DNA of 64,000 bases from JACKOB01 sp024234575 (GTDB lineage Bacteria; Pseudomonadota; Gammaproteobacteria; Pseudomonadales; Oleiphilaceae): NCBI GenBank assembly GCA_051208035.1, contig JBPJFZ010000002.1:62001-126000 (forward strand). Reading direction: 5' to 3'. This document shows positions 25,505 to 34,530 of the stretch, one piece after another. A program made the position numbers and the translations under genes. The first letter of the stretch is position 1. Each line of letters starts with the position of its first letter. Under the pieces are notes generated by a model. It was not told the origin of the DNA, did not search any database, and saw nothing but the letters and a program-made list of their open reading frames with translations.

Positions 25505-26290
25505 CTATTCAAGGGAAAAGTTTATCTCTGAGCGTATCTGCTTATTGTCGCGACGCTTCGCCATTGCGATCCGGATAGTACGCAGTATGGCGACTAAAAT
25601 CCTTGTGCCGGTTACTTTTGTGCAGATGCCAAGATACCGACCTTTTTGATAGCCATGATTATATGCCATAAAAAAGTGGTCGTTTTTGCATCGAGGATTA
25701 AAGCTACGCTTGTGCGCAACTTCGACGTCAGTTGTGACAAAATAGCGAGCATTTTCGAGCCCTTGTGCAACGGGTACTTTCCAGCAATCGATTGATGATT
25801 TTAATGCTACAGATTCGTTACTAAGGCAGTTCGTATTGTATGGTGATGGATACAAGCGATGACTAACATTCGTGATATATCGGTATATTCCAGGGTTCAT
25901 GACAAACGCGACCATATAAGCACGCCAGCCACAGATTCGTAAAGCCTGCAGAAACGTTTTTAACCAAACCACGCGGCCAATATTATTACCAACATACTTT
26001 GGCAGTATGCCTGACAGTGGCTGAAATGCTTTTACTGGCTTACCTTCAACCTCAACTGTGATTATTTTAACAAATCCGTAACCGACCACTTTGTTCGCCA
26101 GTTTAATCAATACCGCAATCGTGTCTTCATCAGCGGGGTCACGAAATAGTTCGTTTAAAGCCGAATCATCGGCGTTATTGTGCATAAAGATTTCTCGGTC
26201 AAGTTCGATGATCTTGTTTAGGGCTGCCTGGTAGTCTTCCGGAGATGATTCCGATCGTATATATATTTCATAGCTGCTGGATAGAGTCAT
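25505..26290 (-). CDS. GNAT-like acyltransferase family protein, function unknown
   Basis: A 261-residue protein. The N-terminal part (EIYIRSESSPEDYQAALNKI, then VVGYGFVKIITVEV...FQPLSGILPKYVGNNIGR) has the order of strands of a GNAT-type fold with a KYVGNNIGR loop where acyl-CoA would bind. A hydrophobic middle and a very basic C-terminus follow. The assignment is tentative. The stretch is visibly richer in A/T than its surroundings. It is divergent from a second GNAT-like gene at 26540 and convergent with the gene ending at 25433. Both features suggest a small acquired cassette. Confidence 0.5.
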   Translation of the reverse strand: MTLSSSYEIYIRSESSPEDYQAALNKIIELDREIFMHNNADDSALNELFRDPADEDTIAVLIKLANKVVGYGFVKIITVEVEGKPVKAFQPLSGILPKYVGNNIGRVVWLKTFLQALRICGWRAYMVAFVMNPGIYRYITNVSHRLYPSPYNTNCLSNESVALKSSIDCWKVPVAQGLENARYFVTTDVEVAHKRSFNPRCKNDHFFMAYNHGYQKGRYLGICTKVTGTRILVAILRTIRIAMAKRRDNKQIRSEINFSLE

Positions 26291-26539
26291 TAGGGCGTCC
26301 TTGTCTAACGGATGGATTGAGAAATAGGCAACTGAAAAAAATGTTCAGTGCACCTTTTCTATACGCCACCGCAAAAGAGAAAGTTGCACTCGTTTCAAAA
26401 TTTCTCGCTTATATTTCCATTTCGTTAATGACGGATGGACTCATCCATTGTATCGATAGATATTCTTTGCATTTATATGCAACTTTGTTGGGGTAGCAGG
26501 CGTATTAATAGAAGTTCCAAACTTATTGAGGCCTGATCC

Positions 26540-27352
26540 ATGTTTGAAAAAGCGACCACCCAAAACAATGATTTTATTGATACTCAAAATTTCAGCCGTG
26601 CACTTTGTGAAAAATACGGACTGCGCAACGTACGGATTGAAAGCGGCCTAAAGAATATCGTTCACCTAAAACAGTTCGTGAACCTTTTTAAAATATGGCC
26701 AACGTGCTTCAGTAAAGACCCCCATCAAAACTTACTCTCCCTTTCGGTATTTATTTGTTATCCGAACTACCAATATCTTATTTTTGCTGATGAAAAAGTG
26801 ATTGGATATTTGGCGACAGTACCTGTGCGATTGGAAAAGGAGTTGAAAGAGCTGCCTCATGGGGGCTACACATGGGGGATTCAAAATGGGGTTAAGCATG
26901 TTGGACGAAGCAAAAACACACTGTGTGCGTTGGCCGCGGTTATCGACCCAACCTTTAAAGGGTCGGGAATGAGCACATTTATGATAGAGTTACTTAAAAA
27001 AATTAGTCAGGCTAAAGGTTATCCAAGACTGATAGTTCCGGTAAGACCGACCAAGAAACATCTATTCCCACATGAGACTATGCACGATTATTTGCAAAGA
27101 GCATCTGTAGACAAAGTGCCATTCGACCCTTGGATAAGGGCTCATCATCTAAGTGGCGGTAAATTTCGCAATGTTTGTGAAGACTCAATAGTTATTAAGG
27201 CAAAAAGAAAAACATGGCAACGGTGGCAAGCGGCTTCTGATGGAGTGGTTAGTGTTTTTCCTGGGGGACTTGTGTCTGTAAAATACGAAAGCTCCAGTAA
27301 TATTGGCACATACAGAGAGCCTAATGTCTGGTTCGAATACAGCGATTTTTAG
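26540..27352 (+). CDS. GNAT family N-acetyltransferase-like protein
   Basis: A 270-residue protein with a GNAT core: EKVIGYLATVPVRLE (strands 3-4), AAVIDPTFKGSGMSTFMIEL (motif A, acyl-CoA pyrophosphate loop K-G-S-G-M) and a following helix. The C-terminal segment with PFDPWIRAHHLSGGKF and YREPNVWFEY resembles, from memory, large GNAT proteins of actinobacteria and proteobacteria found near AMP-dependent acyl ligases. No ligase gene is adjacent here. The substrate is unknown. Its A/T-rich composition matches the divergent gene at 25505. It ends about 105 bases from the 3' end of the tRNA gene at 27458. Confidence 0.65.
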   Translation: MFEKATTQNNDFIDTQNFSRALCEKYGLRNVRIESGLKNIVHLKQFVNLFKIWPTCFSKDPHQNLLSLSVFICYPNYQYLIFADEKVIGYLATVPVRLEKELKELPHGGYTWGIQNGVKHVGRSKNTLCALAAVIDPTFKGSGMSTFMIELLKKISQAKGYPRLIVPVRPTKKHLFPHETMHDYLQRASVDKVPFDPWIRAHHLSGGKFRNVCEDSIVIKAKRKTWQRWQAASDGVVSVFPGGLVSVKYESSSNIGTYREPNVWFEYSDF

Positions 27353-27457
27353 GGGGCTTTGTTGCTAAAAGCTTTGCTGCCAGTTTGGGGCGTTTTCGCA
27401 ACAAGAAGACTTGAGATTGTCGTGCTGGTTTCGTGTAGAGGTATTGCGATGTTTGAT

Positions 27458-27534
27458 TGGTGGGCCCACCAGGACTTGAACCTGGGACCTGCCGATTATG
27501 AGTCGGATGCTCTAACCAACTGAGCTATGGGCCC
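27458..27534 (-). tRNA. ileX: tRNA-Ile2 (anticodon CAU, lysidine-modified)
   Basis: Read on the minus strand, the 77-base gene folds into a full cloverleaf: acceptor GGGCCCA pairing with TGGGCCC, a D arm AGCTCAGTTGGTTAGAGC, anticodon loop CTCATAA, a T arm with GGTTCAAGTC, discriminator A and encoded CCA. CAU could be Met or Ile2. Ile2 is favoured because the GC-rich acceptor resembles ileX of E. coli rather than elongator tRNA-Met, and because ileX lies near rpoD in E. coli. TilS would convert C34 to lysidine so that it reads AUA. The Ile identity is inferred. Confidence 0.85.
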
Positions 27535-27566
27535 TTATTGTCTGCTATGGTGCTGCAGTTACGAAG

Positions 27567-27610
27567 GGCGCCCATTATAATCATTGAGTTTAATGGGCGC
27601 CAGCTTTTTT
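27567..27610. terminator. Strong hairpin between rpoD and the tRNA gene
   Basis: An 11-bp stem (GGCGCCCATTA at 27567-27577 with TAATGGGCGCC at 27591-27601) has a 13-base loop. On the plus strand it is followed after three bases by six T, so it could stop read-through from the GNAT-like gene. On the minus strand, downstream of rpoD, there is no U run; there it may act as an mRNA 3' end or processing hairpin before the tRNA. Confidence 0.65.
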
Positions 27611-27614
27611 CTCG

Positions 27615-29468
27615 TTACTCGTCGATAAAACCACGCAAGTGATCAGAGCGACTTGGGTGTCGAAGTTTTCTTAGGGCTTTTGCTTCTATTTGACGAATTC
27701 GCTCTCGCGTAACGTCAAACTGCTTACCTACCTCTTCGAGAGTGTGGTCAGTATTCATTTCGATACCAAAGCGCATACGCAATACTTTGGCTTCGCGAGC
27801 AGTTAGACCGGCAAGAACATTTCGTGTTGCTTCGCGCAGACCTTCGCCTGTGGCTGAGTCGATAGGAGAGTGAGCCATCGCATCTTCGATGAAATCTCCC
27901 AGATGCGAATCTTCATCATCACCTATTGGGGTTTCCATTGAGATAGGCTCTTTCGCTATCTTAAGTACCTTGCGAACTTTGTCTTCCGGCATTTCCATGC
28001 GTTCGCCAAGCTCTTCTGGAGTGGGCTCTCGGCCCATTTCCTGGAGCATTTGACGAGAAATACGGTTCAGTTTGTTGATCGTTTCGATCATGTGAACCGG
28101 AATACGGATGGTTCTGGCCTGATCTGCAATAGATCGGGTAATCGCCTGACGAATCCACCAGGTAGCATAAGTAGAGAACTTATAGCCGCGACGGTATTCA
28201 AACTTATCAACCGCTTTCATCAAGCCTATGTTGCCCTCTTGAATCAGGTCGAGAAACTGCAGGCCACGGTTTGTATACTTTTTAGCGATAGAAATAACCA
28301 GACGCAGGTTAGCCTCGACCATCTCTTTCTTGGCGCGGCGAGCTTTGGCTTCTCCAATTGAAATGCGTCGATTGATTTCTTTGATTTCAGGGATTGAAAT
28401 ATCGTATTCGCTAGAAATAAGGCCAATCTTGCGTTGCAGGCGCGATATTTCATCTGCTCTTTCAGAAATTGCGGCAGAATAGTCTTTTCCACTTTCGATG
28501 AGTGTTTGTGACCATGCGCGATTTGTCTCGTTGCCCGGAAACGACTTAATGAAAGCTTTGCGTGGCATTTTACAGTCACGTGTACAAATGCTCATGATCG
28601 TGCGTTCATGCGAACGTATCGTGTCATTCGTGTCACGGATATTGTTGACCATGCTGTCGAAATATTTTGGTGTCAGCTTGAATGGGGCAAAAACGATGCC
28701 TAATGCTGCCTGTGCATCAGCTGTTTCTTTAGCGATGCGACCGTGCTTTTCGATGGCTTGTTCAACCAGTGCATAAGCTGCTTTTAGCTCATCAAATCGA
28801 ACTTTGGCAAGCTCAGGATCTGGGCCGCTATCCGCTTCGTCGTCAGAGTCAGAAGTGTCATCGTCATCATCGCCAGATGACTCGGTGTTGTCGTCGTTGC
28901 TGTCATCATCGGATGAGTCGGTATCAATGCTGCTTGTTTCCATCGTGCTGTCATCAGGATCGACATATCCAGAGAACAGATCGCTAAGGCGGCCTTCTTC
29001 ATCTGCAGTGATGTTGTCGTAAGTCTGAATGACGCTGGCAACGGCCCCTGGAAAGTGGGCGAGTGCAGCCATGACATCGCGAATGCCTTCTTCAATACGC
29101 TTGGCGATTTGAATTTCGCCTTCCCGTGTAAGCAGTTCAACTGTTCCCATTTCGCGCATGTACATGCGCACGGGGTCAGTGGTTCTGCCAACATCGCTTT
29201 CAACTGCAGCAAGAACGGCCGCAGCCTCGGCCGCAGCGGCATCGTCGGCAGACGCATTGTCAGACATCAGCAATGAATCGGCGTCAGGTGCTTCTTCGCA
29301 CACCTGAATGCCCATATCATTGATCATGCGTATAATGTCTTCGACCTGATCTGGATCAGCAATGTCTTCTGGTAGATGGTCGTTAACTTCAGCGTAGGTT
29401 AAGTAACCTTGTTCTTTACCACGGCTTATGAGTTCTTTTAAACGGGATTGTTGGGTCTTGCCGGACAT
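27615..29468 (-). CDS. rpoD: RNA polymerase primary sigma factor RpoD (sigma-70)
   Basis: The ATG at 29468 (MSGKTQQSRLKELIS, with AGGGTG upstream) gives 617 residues, against 613 in E. coli; the longer frame adds 23 unrelated residues. Region 1.1, region 1.2 (TDPVRMYMREMGTVELLTRE), region 2 (KKYTNRGLQFLDLIQEGNIG, then FSTYATWWIRQAITRSIADQ), region 3 and region 4 (LEEVGKQFDVTRERIRQIEA) are all intact. The non-conserved region between 1.2 and 2.1 carries an unusually acidic Asp/Ser tract. It is last in the rpsU-yqeY-dnaG-rpoD operon. Confidence 0.98.
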   Translation of the reverse strand: MSGKTQQSRLKELISRGKEQGYLTYAEVNDHLPEDIADPDQVEDIIRMINDMGIQVCEEAPDADSLLMSDNASADDAAAAEAAAVLAAVESDVGRTTDPVRMYMREMGTVELLTREGEIQIAKRIEEGIRDVMAALAHFPGAVASVIQTYDNITADEEGRLSDLFSGYVDPDDSTMETSSIDTDSSDDDSNDDNTESSGDDDDDTSDSDDEADSGPDPELAKVRFDELKAAYALVEQAIEKHGRIAKETADAQAALGIVFAPFKLTPKYFDSMVNNIRDTNDTIRSHERTIMSICTRDCKMPRKAFIKSFPGNETNRAWSQTLIESGKDYSAAISERADEISRLQRKIGLISSEYDISIPEIKEINRRISIGEAKARRAKKEMVEANLRLVISIAKKYTNRGLQFLDLIQEGNIGLMKAVDKFEYRRGYKFSTYATWWIRQAITRSIADQARTIRIPVHMIETINKLNRISRQMLQEMGREPTPEELGERMEMPEDKVRKVLKIAKEPISMETPIGDDEDSHLGDFIEDAMAHSPIDSATGEGLREATRNVLAGLTAREAKVLRMRFGIEMNTDHTLEEVGKQFDVTRERIRQIEAKALRKLRHPSRSDHLRGFIDE

Positions 29469-29568
29469 ATTCACCCTATGCAACTGGTGGTGATAAAATA
29501 AACTGACATTATAGCGGTATAGGCATAACTGCGCCACCTGCCAGTATCTGTGGGCCTTTTCTTGAATA

Positions 29569-31386
29569 TCAAGAGGGGGCGGAAACTAAGTTTCTAAGTG
29601 ACTGTTTCTTAACATATAAATCTTTTAGCTCCTGTTTGGCCTGTTCATCCATTGATGGATGGTTGGATTTGCGTATTAAAATTTCACTAATTCTTTGCTC
29701 AATACTTCTAATCTGCAACTGGTTTATCTCTCCAAAGGCGTCCGCAATGGCGGCTTCATCATCCGGAAAGTGCTCAATGCTCTTAAACAGCTGTCTGAAT
29801 TTCTCTCTGGGCTCAGCATTGGTTGCCAGGTAAAACAGCAGGTCTTGCGTTGTGTTGATGTTTTTTTGCTGCAGAAAGTCAATAAAGTCAAAAGTGAGCT
29901 GCAATGCAGGCTCACGTTCGCAGCCGGATAACTTTTCTTTGGCCTCTGTCTTCAGTGAGGGTCTGTAGTATAGGCCAAGACAAATTCGGGCGCCTGTTTC
30001 TACTCTAAAAGACGTGTCTTCAACCTTGTTATAGTAGCCCGACTCACTTTTTGTGAATTGGTTGTTATAACCACCCTTTTTTGGGGTTCCGGGCTGAAAC
30101 TTCTTGGTCTTCCAGCTATCCCCATCTTTGTTTTGGAATGGTGAGGTGAGCTTATAAATCTCAGACTTCATATTCCGTTTGATGGTTGGTGACGCAATTT
30201 TTTCTATTTGTTCATCAGCTCGTTTTTTGAGCATGCCTTTGTGCTCAGGCTGCTGAAGGTCCAGGTCTTCACTGCAGCAGTCGATTAGAAAGCTGGATAG
30301 AGGACGTGCGGCCTGAATGCGGCTGCGGAATTTGTCAGCACCTTCTTTACGAATTAATGTGTCCGGGTCTTCTCCGTGTGGCAGCAGTAAAAAACGTAAA
30401 TCGATGCCGTCTTCAAGTAAGGGCAGAGAGTTTTCCATTGCCTTGCGAGCAGCGTTTCGGCCAGCCTGATCACCGTCAAAACAAAAAATGATTTTCTGGC
30501 TGTGTCGTAACAAGGCGCTCAGGTTGTCGCTGTTTGTGGCTGTTCCTAATGTGGCTACGGCGTTGGTGATGCCGTATTGAGCGAGTGAAATAACGTCAAG
30601 GTAGCCTTCAGCAACCAGCAGGCTGTCGAGGTTTCGGTTGGCCTTTTTGGCTTCATACAGGCCGTAAACCTCGTTGCTTTTGTGAAAGATGTCAGACTCT
30701 GGAGAGTTAATGTACTTCGCTTTATCGTCGCCCAGCGTGCGCCCGCCAAAAGCGATCACTTGTCCTCGTGTGTTTCGGATCGGAAACATGACTCTGTTTC
30801 TAAAAAGATCGAAAGGTGAGGCGTAGTTATCGGAAGTGAGCTTTAGCTCTGCCAGGCTCTTTTTCATGGCATTGTCACTGTGCATGAAAAGACTGTTTTT
30901 CTCTGGCGGGGCGAATCCAAGGTCAAATGTTTCAATAATTTCTTGTGAAAGCCCTCTGCCCAGAAGGTAGTTCCAGGCACTTTTGCTCGCAGTGTGGCTT
31001 CTTAGTTGGGATGTGTAGAAATTATTAGCAAATTCGCAGGCTTTTATCAGTTGTCGGGATTTGTCATGGTGCGCCTGCGCTACTTCGTCGCGGGGGACTT
31101 CAAGGCCAGCAAGTCGTGCAAGTGATTCTATGGCATCAACAAAGCTGAGGTTGTCGTATTCCCGCAGAAAGCTAATGGCGTCGCCATGAGCCCCGCAGCC
31201 AAAACAATGATAGTAACCTTTGTCTGGTTGTACATTAAACGAAGGTGTTTTTTCTTCGTGAAATGGGCAGCACGCCTTGTATCCGGTGCCTGACTTTTTT
31301 AAGGTGACGCGCGAGTTAATGAGAGTGTACAGGTCGATTCTGTCAGTCAGGTTATTGATAAAGCTTTGCGGTATAGATCCTGACAT
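29569..31386 (-). CDS. dnaG: DNA primase DnaG
   Basis: A 605-residue primase. The N-terminal CHC2 zinc-binding domain has ligands Cys40, His43, Cys61 and Cys64 (CPFHEEKTPSF, YYHCFGCGAHGD). The RNA polymerase core contains the TOPRIM motifs VAEGYLDVISL and CFDGDQAGRNAARKA. The C-terminal 150 residues form the helicase-interaction domain. DnaG makes RNA primers at the replication fork with DnaB. It sits between yqeY and rpoD, 100 bases ahead of rpoD. The length is a little short for the family, the difference falling in the linker before the C-terminal domain. Confidence 0.97.
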   Translation of the reverse strand: MSGSIPQSFINNLTDRIDLYTLINSRVTLKKSGTGYKACCPFHEEKTPSFNVQPDKGYYHCFGCGAHGDAISFLREYDNLSFVDAIESLARLAGLEVPRDEVAQAHHDKSRQLIKACEFANNFYTSQLRSHTASKSAWNYLLGRGLSQEIIETFDLGFAPPEKNSLFMHSDNAMKKSLAELKLTSDNYASPFDLFRNRVMFPIRNTRGQVIAFGGRTLGDDKAKYINSPESDIFHKSNEVYGLYEAKKANRNLDSLLVAEGYLDVISLAQYGITNAVATLGTATNSDNLSALLRHSQKIIFCFDGDQAGRNAARKAMENSLPLLEDGIDLRFLLLPHGEDPDTLIRKEGADKFRSRIQAARPLSSFLIDCCSEDLDLQQPEHKGMLKKRADEQIEKIASPTIKRNMKSEIYKLTSPFQNKDGDSWKTKKFQPGTPKKGGYNNQFTKSESGYYNKVEDTSFRVETGARICLGLYYRPSLKTEAKEKLSGCEREPALQLTFDFIDFLQQKNINTTQDLLFYLATNAEPREKFRQLFKSIEHFPDDEAAIADAFGEINQLQIRSIEQRISEILIRKSNHPSMDEQAKQELKDLYVKKQSLRNLVSAPS

Positions 31387-31478
31387 TCTCTGAGTCTGCC
31401 TTCGCTCTGAGGTAGCTGCTGCAAAAAGGATAGGGTCAAAGTTGGTACGCTCTGACTAGGTCTTATGTAAGGCTTGCG

Positions 31479-31931
31479 TCAGCTTAGGGCCTGCTTGACT
31501 CTTTGACTGACCAGGCCAGCATCGGCGCGACCTTGAATTTGAGGCTTAACGATAGCCATGACTTTGCCCATATCCTGCATGGAGCTGGCCTGAGTTTGGG
31601 TAATAGCTGCTTTGATGAGCTCGGAAATTTCTTCTTCAGTGAGGGCTGAAGGTAAGAATTCGCTAATGACCGTCAGTTCAAACGCTTCTTTGTCTGCCAG
31701 GTCTTGCCTGTTAGCAGCCTCAAACTGTTTGATGGAGTCTCGGCGTTGCTTAAGCATTTTGTCGAGAATGACAAGTGCTCGCTCATCGTCAACTTCGATG
31801 CGCTCATCAACTTCAATTCTTTTAAAATCGGCTAATATTAAGCGAATGCAGCCGAGTTTTTCTTTTTCTTTTGCTTTCATGCAGTCTTTCATTGCAGCGG
31901 TGATGCGTTCTTTGATCAGGTTTTTGGCCAT
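31479..31931 (-). CDS. yqeY: YqeY/GatB-like domain protein
   Basis: The ATG at 31931 (MAKNLIKERITAAMKDCMKA, with aaggtg upstream) gives 150 residues, the usual length of this family; a longer frame adds 38 implausible residues. The protein is all helical and matches the tRNA-binding tail domain of GatB, ending in MGKVMAIVKPQIQGRADAGL. Its role is not well defined; a link to tRNA-dependent amidotransferase chemistry has been proposed. It lies between rpsU and dnaG as in Pseudomonas. Confidence 0.93.
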   Translation of the reverse strand: MAKNLIKERITAAMKDCMKAKEKEKLGCIRLILADFKRIEVDERIEVDDERALVILDKMLKQRRDSIKQFEAANRQDLADKEAFELTVISEFLPSALTEEEISELIKAAITQTQASSMQDMGKVMAIVKPQIQGRADAGLVSQRVKQALS

Positions 31932-32047
31932 GATAAACACCTTCATTAAGAAAAACTGGGCAATCAGCAATTGATTGACACGAAAGGCACTGCATAGTCT
32001 GCTATGGCGACATATGTATGGTGCGCGATGGTATCTTATGCACAAAC

Positions 32048-32071
32048 AAAAAAGCTGAACGATTGCCAGCT
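32048..32071 (-). terminator. Weak intrinsic terminator after rpsU
   Basis: On the minus strand a 5-bp stem AGCTG/CAGCT with a 9-base loop is followed by six T. It would partly stop transcripts between rpsU and yqeY, a known way to set the higher level of S21 in this operon. Confidence 0.5.
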
Positions 32072-32194
32072 AAATTGTTATTCTGCATTTGGTATGTTGC
32101 CGCCGCATTGGTGCGTTTGAATCACTCAGAGTGAATAGAGCATCTCTGATTAAGCGTTGCGGCTAGGCAAATACCATTTAACTACTGCAAGAAA

Positions 32195-32410
32195 TCAATA
32201 CAGTCTTTCGAACTTGCGCTGTTCTCTTTGCAGCTTCTTAGCGTGACGCTTTACGGCAGCAGCAGCCTTTCTCTTACGAACTGAGGTTGGCTTCTCGTAA
32301 AATTCTCTGCGGCGAACTTCTGACAATACGCCTGCTTTTTCGCAAGAGCGCTTGAAACGACGGAGAGCGATATCGAATGGTTCATTTTCTTTAAGTTTAA
32401 CTGACGGCAT
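32195..32410 (-). CDS. rpsU: 30S ribosomal protein S21
   Basis: The ATG at 32410 (MPSVKLKENEPFDIALRRFK) gives the standard 71-residue S21; the longer frame is not conserved. The basic C-terminal half (RKRKAAAAVKRHAKKLQREQ) contacts 16S rRNA near the anti-Shine-Dalgarno region. S21 helps base pairing of mRNA during initiation. It is first in the rpsU-yqeY-dnaG-rpoD macromolecular synthesis operon and divergent from tsaD. Confidence 0.98.
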   Translation of the reverse strand: MPSVKLKENEPFDIALRRFKRSCEKAGVLSEVRRREFYEKPTSVRKRKAAAAVKRHAKKLQREQRKFERLY

Positions 32411-32724
32411 TAAGAACGCACCTTTTTCTGTGAAACTGAATTCTCTAATCCCGGTCAAACCCTTTTATTATGTGACCAATTGTCAGCATAAAGTACGAGT
32501 CCCGAGACATATATAATGGGTCGCGAATTCTAATCCTAAAAAGGTCGGCTTGTAAAGGGTATGTTGCGTTTAAATTAATATAAACGCGGGAGATTTAGTG
32601 GCTAGGTAAAAATAGTTCCCGTTACCCTGTTCTGTTAAAATGCCTGCTCTACCGTTGTGGCAGGGTTTGCTAAGGTTTGCTGGAACGGATAATCGAACCG
32701 TTGGTATTTCGGTGGAGTTTATAA
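32411..32724. other. Divergent promoter region between rpsU and tsaD
   Basis: No gene is present in these 314 bases. A perfect 7-bp dyad GCGTTTA (32566-32572) / TAAACGC (32581-32587) around an A/T-only 8-base centre may be a protein-binding site. The tsaD ribosome site (ggtggag) lies just before ATG 32725. No definite -35/-10 pair was assigned. Confidence 0.45.
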
Positions 32725-33747
32725 ATGATTGTGTTGGGTATTGAAACATCTTGTGATGAAACCGGTGTTGCCATTTACGATAGCGAGCGCGGGCTTTTAG
32801 CGCACAGGCTCTATTCTCAGGTCGAGTTGCATGCAGATTACGGCGGTGTCGTGCCTGAGCTGGCTTCTCGAGACCATGTGCGTAAGCTGCTGCCTTTGAT
32901 TAATGATGTGCTGGCAGAGTCGGGCTTGAGCCGCACCCAGCTGGATGCTTTGGCTTATACTGCAGGGCCTGGGTTGGTGGGGGCGCTTATGGTTGGTGCG
33001 GCATTTTCCCAGGCACTGGCGTGGGCGCTGGATATCCCCTTGATCGGTGTGCATCATATGGAGGGGCATTTGTTAGCGCCAATGCTGGAAGAGAATACAC
33101 CTGAATTTCCTTTTTTGGCGTTACTGGTCTCTGGTGGCCACACGCAGTTGGTGTCTGTTGAGTCAATTGGTCGCTATGAGCTGCTTGGCGAATCGATTGA
33201 CGATGCTGCCGGAGAGGCATTTGATAAGGCGGCCAAAATGTTGGGATTGGACTACCCTGGTGGTCCCCGCGTTGCAAAACTGGCGTTGCAGGGTAAAGAG
33301 GCTTTTAAATTTCCGCGTCCGATGACCGATCGCCCTGGGCTTGATTTCAGTTTTAGCGGGCTGAAAACATTTACGCTTAACACGGTTCAGGCGCATACGC
33401 TTGATGGTGAGTTAAGTGACGAGTTAAAGGCAGATATAGCCGCATCATTCGAGGCCGCGGTGGTCGATACGTTAGCAATTAAATGTCGGCGGGCTATTCA
33501 GCAGACAGGGTTAAAAAGGTTAATCGTTGCCGGTGGTGTTAGCGCTAATGTCAGGTTAAGAGCCGTGCTGGAGAAAATGGCGAAAAAAGAGTCCGCCTCT
33601 GTATTTTATGCACGCCCGGAGTTCTGCACAGATAACGGTGCAATGATTGCCTACGCTGGTTGTCAAAGATTACTGGCAGGTGAAAAAACATCGAACCTCA
33701 TTAAGGTTCAACCCCGATGGCCAATGGATACGTTGCCGCCAATTTAG
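32725..33747 (+). CDS. tsaD: TsaD, tRNA threonylcarbamoyladenosine synthesis subunit
   Basis: A 340-residue Kae1/TsaD protein of the ASKHA fold. It starts MIVLGIETSCDETGVAIYDS and has the metal-binding HHMEGH motif with His111 and His115, the nucleotide-binding LLVSGGHTQL, and DDAAGEAFDKAAKMLGLDYP. With TsaB and TsaE it transfers the threonylcarbamoyl group to A37 of ANN-reading tRNAs. The divergent tsaD/rpsU arrangement is typical of gammaproteobacteria. Confidence 0.98.
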   Translation: MIVLGIETSCDETGVAIYDSERGLLAHRLYSQVELHADYGGVVPELASRDHVRKLLPLINDVLAESGLSRTQLDALAYTAGPGLVGALMVGAAFSQALAWALDIPLIGVHHMEGHLLAPMLEENTPEFPFLALLVSGGHTQLVSVESIGRYELLGESIDDAAGEAFDKAAKMLGLDYPGGPRVAKLALQGKEAFKFPRPMTDRPGLDFSFSGLKTFTLNTVQAHTLDGELSDELKADIAASFEAAVVDTLAIKCRRAIQQTGLKRLIVAGGVSANVRLRAVLEKMAKKESASVFYARPEFCTDNGAMIAYAGCQRLLAGEKTSNLIKVQPRWPMDTLPPI

Positions 33748-33776
33748 TCTGAAAGAAGTGTCGTGACGAGGTGCCT

Positions 33777-34382
33777 TTAAGGTTGTCTGTTTTTGTTGTG
33801 TTTGGTGCGCGTTTCTTGTCGGTGCAGAATCTTGATGACGTTGGCACGATGGCGGATGACGATCAGCATTGAGATGATGAGAAATATAAACGTATAGTCC
33901 GGGCTCATCAGGTGGCTGATAAAGGGCGCAGTAAACGCGGCCGCCAGCGAGGCAATGGACGAGACCCTGAATAGTGCAAAAAAGCTTATCCAGATGAGGG
34001 TGAGTGCCAAAGTGGTGGTCCAGGCTAAAGCGATGCCTGCTCCCAGGGTTGTTGCGACGCCTTTGCCTCCCTGGAATTTAAAGAAAATGGGGAGCATGTG
34101 GCCGCAGATGGCGAACATCGCGACGAGTCCTTGCTCGATTGCGCTGTGGTCCAGGTTGATGGAAAGCAGTACGGGCAGGGTGCCCTTCAGTGCATCACCT
34201 GTCAGTGTGATACTTGCGGGAAGCCAGCCTCCAAGTCGATATACATTGGTTGCGCCTGGATTTTTGGAGCCACTTTCTGATGGGTTTGGCAGCGAGAATA
34301 ATTTGCAGACCGGTATCGCTACGCAGATAGAGCCAAGCAGGTAGGCTACCAGAGACAGAAGCAGGCAACTATTTGATAGCAT
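33777..34382 (-). CDS. plsY: Glycerol-3-phosphate acyltransferase PlsY
   Basis: A 201-residue inner-membrane protein with about five membrane helices. The three PlsY motifs are present: SGSKNPGATNV (phosphate-binding Ser/Arg loop), a GHMLPIFFKFQGGKGVATT segment with the active-site His and the GGKGVAT loop, and a C-terminal RHRANVIKIL. PlsY uses acyl-phosphate from PlsX to acylate glycerol-3-phosphate in phospholipid synthesis. It is divergent from folB, a common neighbour in pseudomonads. Confidence 0.96.
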   Translation of the reverse strand: MLSNSCLLLSLVAYLLGSICVAIPVCKLFSLPNPSESGSKNPGATNVYRLGGWLPASITLTGDALKGTLPVLLSINLDHSAIEQGLVAMFAICGHMLPIFFKFQGGKGVATTLGAGIALAWTTTLALTLIWISFFALFRVSSIASLAAAFTAPFISHLMSPDYTFIFLIISMLIVIRHRANVIKILHRQETRTKHNKNRQP

Positions 34383-34530
34383 GATGGGGTGTGCTGAGTA
34401 GGTGGTTGATGTTAATTAAAATACAGGATTATTGTGCTCGCGAAAAGTCTGTTGTGGCGGGTTAGCATGGTGGTGCCTGTTTTGTCTTTTTTGCTCATCA
34501 ATAAAATGTGGCGCTTAGAGGTTTAGTAGA

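Noticed and set aside
27353..27534. tRNA-linked integration with a duplicated att site
   Set aside because: No second copy of the tRNA 3' segment was seen between 23 and 27.4 kb and there is no integrase, so island insertion remains only a suggestion.
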